A DNA stretch of 64,000 bases, from contig CAYURI010000002.1 of NCBI GenBank assembly GCA_964447275.1, positions 22,206-86,205 of the forward strand. The letters are read 5' to 3'. The notes under the pieces are model-generated. The model searched no databases, was not told the origin of the DNA, and saw only the letters and a program-made list of their open reading frames with translations. The DNA is from DAOSVX01 sp964447275 (GTDB taxonomy: Bacteria; Bacillota_I; Bacilli_A; RF39; UBA660). The position numbers and the translations under genes were made by a program. Shown in pieces: positions 33,883-42,006 of the stretch (its first letter is position 1; every line of letters starts with the position of its first letter).

Positions 33883-34683
33883 ATGAATTTTAATAATAAA
33901 ACAAATTATTTAGATCAGATTTTTTTGGTGGATGATTGTGTTGTTAAAACCTTTATTGAGGAGTCTAATTTAAATAAAACTGATATAGTTGTTGAGATAG
34001 GACCTGGTAAAGGTAATTTAACAAACTTAATTGCTCCGAAAGTAGAAAAACTATATTGCATAGAACTTGATGAAAGATTAAAACCAGACTTATTAAAAAC
34101 AAAAGAAAATAATCCAAATACAGAAATTATTTTTGGTAGTGCTTTAGATATTTTTATTCCAATATGCACAAAAATAATTACATCATTACCATATAGCATC
34201 ACAGAGCCTTTTATTGAAAAACTAATTAAGTGTGATTTTAATGAAGCAATTATGATCGTTGGTAATAAATATGCTAAAGGTGTAATGGAATCACAACTTA
34301 ATCGATTGAGTTTACTAACTAATTGTTTTTTTAAAACTGAAAAAATAATGGAAATAATTCCAGATGCTTTCTTTCCTAAGCCTAGAGTAATGTCAGCCAT
34401 GGTAAAAATGATTCCTTTAGAAGCAAACGAAATAGAAGATTTAAAACTATTAATATTTAGATTTATGTTTATTTATCGCTCACAAAAAGTAAAAAATGCT
34501 TTAATGGAATCTTTAATAAGAGCTAAATCTTTTAAAGAAGAAACACTTACTAAAAAAATGAGTAAAGAAATTATAAAAAATCTCGATATATCAAATGATT
34601 TGTTAGCAAAAAAGTTTGAGGTTTGTACAAATGAAGACTTAGAAGTTTTATATCGTCAGATTGAAAAAATAAATATTTTTTGA
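33883..34683 (+). CDS. Erm/KsgA-family rRNA adenine N6-methyltransferase
   Basis: 266 residues. SAM motif I VVEIGPGKGNLTNLIA (about 36-51), motif II YCIELDER, and a motif IV SLPYSITEPFIEKLI (about 106-120) place it in the family that dimethylates adenines in rRNA. KsgA and Erm normally have N-[LI]-P-[YF]; here the catalytic-region Asn is Ser. The N-terminus (YLDQIFLVDDCVVKTFIE) parallels the Q-x-FL stretch that binds SAM. The long attenuator-like leader and the ABC-F neighbour favour an Erm-type or other resistance role over KsgA. GAAGAAGGA is upstream. Confidence 0.8.
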   Translation: MNFNNKTNYLDQIFLVDDCVVKTFIEESNLNKTDIVVEIGPGKGNLTNLIAPKVEKLYCIELDERLKPDLLKTKENNPNTEIIFGSALDIFIPICTKIITSLPYSITEPFIEKLIKCDFNEAIMIVGNKYAKGVMESQLNRLSLLTNCFFKTEKIMEIIPDAFFPKPRVMSAMVKMIPLEANEIEDLKLLIFRFMFIYRSQKVKNALMESLIRAKSFKEETLTKKMSKEIIKNLDISNDLLAKKFEVCTNEDLEVLYRQIEKINIF

Positions 34684-34699
34684 TAGTGAGGTGATTATT

Positions 34700-35257
34700 T
34701 TGTTATATAAAGATATAAAAACTCCTGAAGAGTTATTAAAATTTATGGAAGAGAATATTACTTATGGTTTTATTACTAAAAATGGTAAAAAGTATACTGA
34801 TCCATCTTCAAAAGTGTGGCAAAAAGATTGGTATAGTAAATGTATTGTTCAAACTGGTAAAGAAGTATTAAAAACTAAAATTGGTACTTGTTGGGACCAA
34901 GTTGAATTAGAAAGATTATGGTTTAAAGAACATAATTATTCATTTAAAACTATTTTTATGATATTTAGTTCTAATAAAATAAATAACCTTCCTACTCATA
35001 CATTCTTAATATATAAAAAAGCTAATAAATATTATTGGTTTGAGCATGCTTTTTATATTAATAAAGGTATCCATCAATTTAATAGTTATAAAGAAGCTAT
35101 TACATATGTTAAACATCAACAACTAGATTATGCTATTAATAATAACAAAATAGATAAATCTTATTATAGATTATTAAAAACTAATGAGTATAATGAAATA
35201 CCTAATAGTTTAACAGTAGGTGAATATTTAGATTGGGTAACTAAAAACAACCATTAA
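34700..35257 (+). CDS. Transglutaminase-like cysteine protein
   Basis: 185 residues from TTG 34700, chosen because GAGGTGA is seven bases upstream, the same arrangement as in neighbouring genes. KIGTCWDQVELERLWFKEHN (Cys about 72) followed by LPTHTFLIYKKANKYYWFEHAF suggests a papain/transglutaminase-like Cys-His-Asp fold, in which Cys, the THT His and Asp/Glu could form the catalytic set. Reaction and substrate are unknown. Short, without signal peptide. Gap to the methyltransferase stop is 16 bases, so they may be co-transcribed. Confidence 0.6.
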   Translation: MLYKDIKTPEELLKFMEENITYGFITKNGKKYTDPSSKVWQKDWYSKCIVQTGKEVLKTKIGTCWDQVELERLWFKEHNYSFKTIFMIFSSNKINNLPTHTFLIYKKANKYYWFEHAFYINKGIHQFNSYKEAITYVKHQQLDYAINNNKIDKSYYRLLKTNEYNEIPNSLTVGEYLDWVTKNNH

Positions 35258-35258
35258 A

Positions 35259-35292
35259 AAAAGCAAGATTTTTATATTTCTTGCTTTTGTTT
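35259..35292. terminator. Bidirectional terminator
   Basis: AAAAGCAAGA/TCTTGCTTTT stem between the transglutaminase-like gene and the convergent lipoprotein gene. Confidence 0.85.
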
Positions 35293-35302
35293 GTTATATA
35301 GT

Positions 35303-36430
35303 TTAGTTATTAGGTGTAGGAGAAGGTGAATATGTTAATGTGGCTTCGTCATTATTATCTTCAGTTATAACAATTTTACCACTTTTTACAGCTTCTATAT
35401 ATGCATCCATAAGAGCAAGTATTTCATTATCAATTAAAGTTGCCATTTCATCTTTACTAATTATTTCTGCCAATTCATATAAATTATATTTTGAAGAGTT
35501 GTTGGCTTTGATGGTTACATCCTGCAAAAGAGTGGCTGCAGACCATAATGCATTAACTATTTCCTCTTTTATAAATAGTTTTATTATTGGGTACATATCT
35601 TTGAATGCTGTTATTTCTAATTTGTTATAATTTCCACCATTATTTATAAAAATCATTTCAGTGATAGTTAAAAGAATCGTGCTGTTTTTTCTTACTAAAT
35701 CATTATCCTTTTTTTTAATTGAATTATTTATATCGTTAACTATGCTTTCAACCAAATTTAGGGTATCAATCCCCGGATAGTTTTCAAATCCACCTGTTTC
35801 AAAAATTTTGTATGATTCTGGATTATTAAAATAAACATTATCCGGGGTGCTATTAAATATTTCATTTATTCCAAACCCTACGGTAACTGTATACGAATTT
35901 ATAAAGTTATGTATACAGAAAAGGCCTTCCTCCTTTGATACCACTTGATTTGATTCCCCAATATTATCAAAACAACCACACAAGTTTTTGACAATATTTA
36001 GTGGTGGAAGACTGCTATACCTAAATGAGAGTTCGCTACTTTTATTGCCTTCCAATCTCTTGAAGTATTCTTGAGCTACAATTTCTAACCTTTTTTCTTC
36101 TTCTTCTGTTGGCAAAAATAAAAAATAATTATTTATAATAGGAGTTGCACTTACTTCTGGTGTTATTAAACTTGCGTCAACAGGTGTTACATCTGCGGTA
36201 GGAGTAGGACTTGTTTCAACAGGATTGGCAATTGTTCCAGTTTCATTACTTACCACTTGAGTAACCTTTTTAGCATCAGCAGCTGGCGCTGAAGAAGCAT
36301 CAACTTTTTTTGGAGTACAACCATAAGTTGTTAAAAACAAACTTGCGCTAAGGAAACAAAGGATTTTTTTAATAAGTAGTTTAAAACTTATCTTTGAATC
36401 AAAAGGTTTTATACTTTCTACTTTTTTCAT
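35303..36430 (-). CDS. Lipoprotein with Pro/Thr-rich linker, unknown function
   Basis: 375 residues from the ATG preceded by GGGGGAA; a longer frame to 36472 crosses that site and is not used. An unusually long basic N-tail precedes the hydrophobic core and lipobox-like TTYGC (Cys about 38). A linker rich in Pro, Thr, Ala and Val (about 45-100, TSPTPTADVTP) separates the anchor from a helical domain of about 260 residues. Two further Cys in LCGCFD. No family recognised. Divergent to the pilus/secretion locus and shares its upstream region. Confidence 0.7.
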   Translation of the reverse strand: MKKVESIKPFDSKISFKLLIKKILCFLSASLFLTTYGCTPKKVDASSAPAADAKKVTQVVSNETGTIANPVETSPTPTADVTPVDASLITPEVSATPIINNYFLFLPTEEEEKRLEIVAQEYFKRLEGNKSSELSFRYSSLPPLNIVKNLCGCFDNIGESNQVVSKEEGLFCIHNFINSYTVTVGFGINEIFNSTPDNVYFNNPESYKIFETGGFENYPGIDTLNLVESIVNDINNSIKKKDNDLVRKNSTILLTITEMIFINNGGNYNKLEITAFKDMYPIIKLFIKEEIVNALWSAATLLQDVTIKANNSSKYNLYELAEIISKDEMATLIDNEILALMDAYIEAVKSGKIVITEDNNDEATLTYSPSPTPNN

Positions 36431-36462
36431 TTCATAATTCCCCCTTAGAATTAACTGCGTAA

Positions 36463-36491
36463 ATATTAACACGAAAATAGTAAAATGTCAA
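36463..36491 (-). promoter_or_regulatory. Promoter of the divergent lipoprotein gene
   Basis: On the minus strand TTGACA (complement of 36486-36491), 17-base spacer, TAATAT (complement of 36463-36468). The -35 box is one arm of a perfect inverted repeat. Confidence 0.7.
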
Positions 36492-36524
36492 CATTTGACA
36501 CTCTAAATACGATTTTTTGTCAAA
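36486..36524. promoter_or_regulatory. Inverted repeats TGTCAA-CAT-TTGACA plus a third half-site
   Basis: TGTCAA (36486-36491) and TTGACA (36495-36500) form a palindrome with a 3-base centre; a third TGTCAAA lies at 36518-36524, inverted relative to the second. The array lies between the lipoprotein gene and the first gene of the pilus/secretion locus, so one regulator could control both directions. Confidence 0.45.
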
Positions 36525-36535
36525 GCAATTTTTGT

Positions 36536-36563
36536 TTGAAAAATCATATTATCGTGATATACT
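36536..36563 (+). promoter_or_regulatory. Promoter of the pilus/secretion locus
   Basis: TTGAAA (36536-36541), 16-base spacer, TATACT (36558-36563) with extended TGA. It lies 25 bases before the first start codon of the locus. Confidence 0.7.
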
Positions 36564-36588
36564 TTTTATAGTAAAGGTTGGTAGTTAT

Positions 36589-37272
36589 ATGAAATACAGA
36601 TTTTTTATTATACCGATTTTAGTTTTTGTGTTACTTTTTGCTTGCCCAAAAGTATATGCTACTGATGATTGCAACTATGCTGAGCAGAATAGACTTAATG
36701 CTTTAGCAAGCAATGTTAAAGCAAGTTATAGCGTTTCTGAAGAACCAGAAGTCTATTTTACAATTAATATTAATAATTTAACTGGTGAAATCTATGCTAT
36801 GGTAAAAAGCAGTGAACAATCAGAATATACCGAGTATAAATATAGTGAAGAAAATGCTGGAAGTATATCTTTCACTTCTAGTGAGATATATAAAAAGGTT
36901 GATTTTTCCATATTAATATATGCTTATAATCCTTATTGTGATCGTAATGAATTAAGAACCATAACAGTTACGACACCAAGATATAATCCGTATTATAATT
37001 ATAGTATTTGCTCTGATGTAAGAGATTTTTATTTATGCCAAAAATGGAACGATTTTGAATTATCTTATGATGAATTAGTGAATCGTGTTAATGATTATAA
37101 AGAATCTTTAAAAGATGATGATGTTAAAGAAGAAGAAACAAAAGATTCACTTGTTAAACAAGTGATCGATTTTGTTTCCAAACATTATATTTATTTTGTT
37201 AGTGGGGCTGGAGTTATTGTAGTAACTTTAAGTGTAGTATTAATAATTAAAAGAAAAAGGAGAGTCTTGTAG
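36589..37272 (+). CDS. Exported protein with C-terminal membrane anchor, first gene of the locus
   Basis: 227 residues from ATG 36589 (AAAGGTTGGT upstream); the longer frame from 36517 reads through the promoter and is rejected. Signal peptide MKYRFFIIPILVFVLLFACP with likely cleavage after VYA (about 24), an extracellular domain (25-195) with four cysteines (DDCN, YCDR, ICSD, LCQK), and a C-terminal TM helix (about 200-220) followed by a basic KRKRR stop-transfer tail. No family recognised. Overlaps the next gene by one base. Confidence 0.75.
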   Translation: MKYRFFIIPILVFVLLFACPKVYATDDCNYAEQNRLNALASNVKASYSVSEEPEVYFTININNLTGEIYAMVKSSEQSEYTEYKYSEENAGSISFTSSEIYKKVDFSILIYAYNPYCDRNELRTITVTTPRYNPYYNYSICSDVRDFYLCQKWNDFELSYDELVNRVNDYKESLKDDDVKEEETKDSLVKQVIDFVSKHYIYFVSGAGVIVVTLSVVLIIKRKRRVL

Positions 37273-40200
37273 TGAAAAATAAAATTCCAAAATTATTAAT
37301 CTTTGGGTTTTTATCATTTATTGCTTTTGCAATAAATGCTTTTGCTGCTATAACAATATCGCCAACTGGTCAAAGTTATACTGTTAGCAGTGATTTTGGT
37401 GATAAAACTTTAACAAGAACAATTAAAACTTTTAAAACAATTGACAATGACTCGGCTTTCCATGTTTTACCAGATAAATTAATGCCAGGTGATGCTGGAG
37501 CAGCTAGTTTATATGATTGCGAAAATGGTGGCTATGCTTCATCATCAGAAATTGCGATTATTCAAAGTGGTAAGAAAAATGGCTATAATGATATGGAAAT
37601 TCAAATCGCTTTATATTGCCAAGCGACAACTGGTACATCAGCTAAATCAGATGATGAGTTTTATCAAACGATTTGTTCAAGATATGTAGCTGGTGAAGAT
37701 GTTATAGGCAATGGCTTAATGCAAATAAATGATCCTTCAGGATATTTTTTAAGAGGATTACAATTATATAAAAGTGGGGCTTCTACTACGTATTATGAAG
37801 CAACGACTGGATTTACTGGAATAACTCTTGAATTTGATTGCTCTTCAGGCAAATGTTATTATCCAAATCAAACTGACAAAGTATTGTTAAGTAGTATTGA
37901 GGGATTGAATATTCCTAGTAATGCCAAAATATTATCTGTTACTGAAGAAGGAGCGGATAGTATTGATGTTAGTTATGGTTCAAGAACTGTTGGCACAGTT
38001 TCTTTTAGTGTTGTCGCAACACCAAATAAAAGTATTTGCCCAACTTGTGCTTATGTACAAATAATTGTTGAATATGAATCATCTGATGTTTTATCTCAAC
38101 CAGCTTTATGCGCTCCAACGGCAGCAGCTGGTTCTGGAGTTAACATAACTAATAGTAGTAATATGCTCGTTTATAAAACCACGGGTAGTATTAAAAAAAT
38201 ATTTACAATTTATTCTGGTAGTGGAAATACGGAAAACAACACAGATACATACAATTCTGTTTTTTATCCACATAGTGTTATTGTTGACTATGAAAATAAT
38301 GATGTTGTTTTAGCAAACTCTATAACAACTATTCCTAATGCTAAAACAACCTGTGGTATTAACACTATTGCTCCAGGAGGATCATTAAAAGCAACTAGTA
38401 ATAATGCCATATCTGATGATGAAGAAGATCCATTTAAAGATATATCAACTGATTATTCTAAAATAACAACTGGAACTGCTTGTGATGGCTCATCATACAA
38501 AGTTTCATCTGATGAAGTAAGTGGTAATGTTGATACCATAATAAATAATCAATATTGTAATATATATTGTAAAGAAGATATAAAAATTGTTGTGCCTTCT
38601 AAAGCAAGAGCAGCTAGTAATGATACTGAAAAAATATTTTCAGGCAGATATTTTACCTTACCAGACCTAAAAGTAGAAGGCAGAAAAACTTGCGTAGCTG
38701 ATATTGATATTGAACAATTTTTCTATGATGTTTATGGCAATAAAATAAATATTGGTGATGTATTGTCAGGAAAAACAAGTACAAGAGATCTATTAAATAG
38801 TGGCGGTGGCAGCAATTATAAGTATATGAATGCTACAAATTGGGGAACCGCCCTAGAGACTGCATATATCGGAATGATAAATAAAACCTACATTGACGAA
38901 ATTCCATGCAGAAGATATTTTGGGTTTTCTTGTTCTGGTTATGGCGTACCTCTTTGTCCGGGCAAAAAAGTTGATGTTGGCGGTGGCAAATGCTGTGATG
39001 TTAAAGTTATATTTAACGAAAAAATTTATTCTAATTGTACTTCGAAAATACCCAAATCATATGCCGACTCTATTACAGCTTTATATAGCGTGTTAATGTT
39101 TAAACATTATGAAATTGTGGTACCGACGGCTAAATACGATCCTGGGACTGGTGTAACAATTGAGGAGCAAGATGATAACGGAAACATTTCGTATACGGAT
39201 ATATATAATTCATTTAATGCAACAAATGCACAATTTGTAAGATATGGAATCCCAAAAACTGTAAACTCAACTAATACAAAAGTTGAATTTGTTGAGTTGC
39301 CTCCAACGGAATATAAAACTAATTCTGATAATAATGAAAAGACTTGTTACCCATTGGATGAGCCTTCACAACCAGATGGCGCAGTATCATGGGAATGTCT
39401 ATGCCATACTCAATCGTTAGAAGAAGCAATGCTTGCTTGCGGTCTAAAAGCTACTGGTGATCAAGTTGGCTCGGCAGCAGCAGCGGTAAAGCATCATATA
39501 GCAGTTTACGATGCTATGCGTGATGCTAACTATGCGGCAACCAAGAAGTCTATCGAAGATATATTAGCTTGCTCAGAAGCTTATAAATATGTTGTATATA
39601 ATATTAAAACACCAGAAGTAACATTTAATTATTGTGATGATTATAAAATTGATTATAAGTTTACTGGTGGATTAAATGAGAATGTTAAAGTAGAGTATTG
39701 TAAGAATGGTGCTACTTCAATTGATTTTGCTTGTATAGGTGAAGGCCAAACTCAAGAAGCGCCAATTGATGAAATTGATTTTTCGAAATTTAATCGTCAA
39801 ATTAGTTATTATGATTGTGGTGATAGCTATTGTAATAGTACAACTATTAAAACTATAACAATACCAATTAATAAATCAGTTAAATTTGAATATACCGCTT
39901 CATATCGTGCTAATACAGATACTACGTATTATTCAATTGTACCAAGCGGAGTAGTGAGAACTAAACCAACAAATACTAATTCAATTTTACTTGGTGAAGA
40001 TGGTAAGGTATATCCATTATCAATTGGTCAAGTAGGTAATAAAGCTTGTAATTATTCATTTACCTTTAATACAATTGGTGAAACACATTATGAAAATTGT
40101 TTTCCAGAATTAGAAAAACCAATGGTTTGTAGTTTTGTTTTATATAACGAAATAGTTAATCCAGGAAGTGATGATACAAGTAAAGGTTTAATGTATTTTT

Positions 40201-40628
40201 ATCGTACAATTGATTTGGATGATATTTTCCCAAATAGTAATAATGATTATAGTGGTAAGAACTTAGCGATATTTAGAGAAGTTGGTTCTAATTGGAGTAG
40301 TGAAAAAGGGGTAGATACGCAAAAAGAAGTTGAAAAAACTGGCGAAGATGTTTATTTAGAAGAGAATTTAGAATATTCATATACTTTAACACCAAGACAA
40401 ATGGCGCGTATTAGAGCATATAATAACGCTCAAGAAAAACGTGGAGTAGGATATGCTGACTTTAATCTTACTTGTGACTCTAAAGGCCAAGGATGCCGTA
40501 GTAGTTTCTTAGATGGTGCTTTAATAGGCTGCGAGAATAAAAGATGTTTTACAGATAATTTAAATAGCAGTCCAGCAGGAAGAGATGCTAGCTTTAAAAA
40601 TTATGCTAATAGCACATCTTGGAAGTAA
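37272..40628 (+). CDS. Very large Cys-rich secreted protein of the pilus/secretion locus
   Basis: 1118 residues from GTG 37272 (AAAGGAGAG upstream). A signal peptide (KLLIFGFLSFIAFAINAFA, about 7-25) and no later TM helix, so it should be released or held by the machinery. Many paired cysteines (for example SICPTCAYVQ, DCSSGKCYYP, CRRYFGFSCSGYG, CGDSYC) suggest disulfide-stabilised domains. The region 60-160 (DCENGGYASSSEIAIIQSGKKNGY) could be an alpha/beta module. No enzymatic motif recognised. Given its place at the head of the operon, a surface-exposed tip, adhesin or scaffold is the best guess. Confidence 0.6.
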   Translation: MKNKIPKLLIFGFLSFIAFAINAFAAITISPTGQSYTVSSDFGDKTLTRTIKTFKTIDNDSAFHVLPDKLMPGDAGAASLYDCENGGYASSSEIAIIQSGKKNGYNDMEIQIALYCQATTGTSAKSDDEFYQTICSRYVAGEDVIGNGLMQINDPSGYFLRGLQLYKSGASTTYYEATTGFTGITLEFDCSSGKCYYPNQTDKVLLSSIEGLNIPSNAKILSVTEEGADSIDVSYGSRTVGTVSFSVVATPNKSICPTCAYVQIIVEYESSDVLSQPALCAPTAAAGSGVNITNSSNMLVYKTTGSIKKIFTIYSGSGNTENNTDTYNSVFYPHSVIVDYENNDVVLANSITTIPNAKTTCGINTIAPGGSLKATSNNAISDDEEDPFKDISTDYSKITTGTACDGSSYKVSSDEVSGNVDTIINNQYCNIYCKEDIKIVVPSKARAASNDTEKIFSGRYFTLPDLKVEGRKTCVADIDIEQFFYDVYGNKINIGDVLSGKTSTRDLLNSGGGSNYKYMNATNWGTALETAYIGMINKTYIDEIPCRRYFGFSCSGYGVPLCPGKKVDVGGGKCCDVKVIFNEKIYSNCTSKIPKSYADSITALYSVLMFKHYEIVVPTAKYDPGTGVTIEEQDDNGNISYTDIYNSFNATNAQFVRYGIPKTVNSTNTKVEFVELPPTEYKTNSDNNEKTCYPLDEPSQPDGAVSWECLCHTQSLEEAMLACGLKATGDQVGSAAAAVKHHIAVYDAMRDANYAATKKSIEDILACSEAYKYVVYNIKTPEVTFNYCDDYKIDYKFTGGLNENVKVEYCKNGATSIDFACIGEGQTQEAPIDEIDFSKFNRQISYYDCGDSYCNSTTIKTITIPINKSVKFEYTASYRANTDTTYYSIVPSGVVRTKPTNTNSILLGEDGKVYPLSIGQVGNKACNYSFTFNTIGETHYENCFPELEKPMVCSFVLYNEIVNPGSDDTSKGLMYFYRTIDLDDIFPNSNNDYSGKNLAIFREVGSNWSSEKGVDTQKEVEKTGEDVYLEENLEYSYTLTPRQMARIRAYNNAQEKRGVGYADFNLTCDSKGQGCRSSFLDGALIGCENKRCFTDNLNSSPAGRDASFKNYANSTSWK

Positions 40629-40644
40629 GGGGGGAAGATAAAAA

Positions 40645-41100
40645 ATGAAAGAAAGTTTATGGGGTTATTGGTTGATTGTTCTAGGAATATTTGTTATAAT
40701 CATCATGATGCTAGTACAAGATTTTACAACCACGAATACTCAAGATTACTATCTTTTAAAAGAAGTAACAGAAGCATCAATGATTGATGCCGTAGATTAT
40801 GCTTATTATAGACAACATGGTGAAGTGAAAATTAACAAAGAAAAGTTTGTTGAAAATTTCTTAAGAAGGTTTTCGGAAACAATGAATCTTAATAAAACTT
40901 ATCGAGTTGATTTTTACGGAATATATGAGTCACCACCTAAAGTAAGTGTGAAAATTACGACGACGAGTAATACCTTTACAATAGCTGGAGATCAAACATC
41001 ATTTGATATTGTAAATAAATTAGATGCGATATTAGAACTGAAAATTGGCACATCTAGTTATGAAGATAACTATAATATAAATAGTTATGTAGGAAGTTAA
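40645..41100 (+). CDS. Pseudopilin-like bitopic protein
   Basis: 151 residues. One N-terminal TM helix (about 8-27: WLIVLGIFVIIIMMLVQ) followed by a helix and a mixed extracellular domain (30-150). The topology MKESLWGYW plus hydrophobic stretch resembles the TadE-like proteins at 45142 and 45603 (MREAIGGTWLF, MRQSIGSTWLF), so it may be a minor pseudopilin; the sequence relation is weak. GGGGGGAAG precedes the ATG. Confidence 0.6.
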   Translation: MKESLWGYWLIVLGIFVIIIMMLVQDFTTTNTQDYYLLKEVTEASMIDAVDYAYYRQHGEVKINKEKFVENFLRRFSETMNLNKTYRVDFYGIYESPPKVSVKITTTSNTFTIAGDQTSFDIVNKLDAILELKIGTSSYEDNYNINSYVGS

Positions 41101-41116
41101 AAAGGAGGAATAGAAA

Positions 41117-41980
41117 GTGAAATTAGAAAATATTTTAATGTCTTTTAAGAAGTTCTTTTCGAACAAAAACACTGTAACAATAATAGGAGTATTGGTAGGT
41201 ATATTAATATTATACCTAGGCTATAACTGGCGTGTTAAACAAGCGATAACACCGATCTCAGTACCTTATGCTAAGGTCGAAATATCATCTAGGACTTTAA
41301 TTACTAGTGATATGATTGGTTATACGCAAGTACCAAAAAGCATGGCTAATGCTAGTAAGAATTTAGTTACTAATTCAGGACTTGTGGTAGGTAAATATGT
41401 TAGTTATGGATCAACAATTCCAGCTAATAGTTTGTTTTATAGCGAGGCTTTAATGTCTGCTGAAGAACAACCAGATTCAGCATTTGCTGATATACCTGAT
41501 GGGTATACAATATATTCACTTGGCGTAAACACTCATACTACTTATGGTAATTCTATTTATCCAGGAAATTATATTGATTTATATTTAAAAGCAATTGATG
41601 ATACAGGGAAAATTATTTATGCGAAATTAATTGAATCAATTGAAGTATTAGCTGTTAAAGATAGTAATGGTGAACATGTTTTCGAATCAACTGTCGAAAC
41701 ACGTAGTCCAGCTGAACTTCTATTCGCGGTTCCTGATGATATGTATTTATTATTAATGAAAGCTGAGTATATAACTACTAATCAAGTAGAAGTTGTTCCA
41801 GTACCTAGAAATGCTGCTTATTCAGCTAATCCTGGTGAAACATTAGTTAAAAGCTCATATTTAAAAGAATTTATTTTAGCGAAAACAACTTATGTACCAG
41901 AAGATGTTACAACTAATCCAACAACTGAAACTACTGATACAACAAATACACCAACTACGGAGACAACAACCACAAATTAA
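41117..41980 (+). CDS. CpaB/RcpC-like SAF-domain protein
   Basis: 287 residues from GTG 41117 (AAAGGAGGA). A TM helix at about 18-37, then the SAF domain (50-115: VPYAKVEISSRTLITSDMIG, VVGKYVSYGSTIPANSLFY) and the CpaB beta-rich region (YSLGVNTHTTYGNSIYPGNYIDLYLK, ELLFAVPDDMYLLLMKA), with a Thr/Pro-rich tail (about 255-287). In Tad pili CpaB/RcpC sits next to the secretin; Gram-positive homologues lack a secretin and probably act at the membrane or cell wall. The gene precedes the Tad ATPase. Confidence 0.82.
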   Translation: MKLENILMSFKKFFSNKNTVTIIGVLVGILILYLGYNWRVKQAITPISVPYAKVEISSRTLITSDMIGYTQVPKSMANASKNLVTNSGLVVGKYVSYGSTIPANSLFYSEALMSAEEQPDSAFADIPDGYTIYSLGVNTHTTYGNSIYPGNYIDLYLKAIDDTGKIIYAKLIESIEVLAVKDSNGEHVFESTVETRSPAELLFAVPDDMYLLLMKAEYITTNQVEVVPVPRNAAYSANPGETLVKSSYLKEFILAKTTYVPEDVTTNPTTETTDTTNTPTTETTTTN

Positions 41981-42006
41981 TAAATAAAGAATAAAGAGGT
42001 GTCAAA

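Noticed and set aside
36495..36500. TTGACA as -35 box of the secretion locus promoter
   Set aside because: At 17 bases downstream there is no -10-like sequence; TTGAAA/TATACT at 36536-36563 fits better.
36431..36588. Attachment site or transposon end beside the secretion locus
   Set aside because: The inverted repeats are very short, overlap promoter elements, and there is no integrase or matching copy at the right end near 61.98-62.05 kb.
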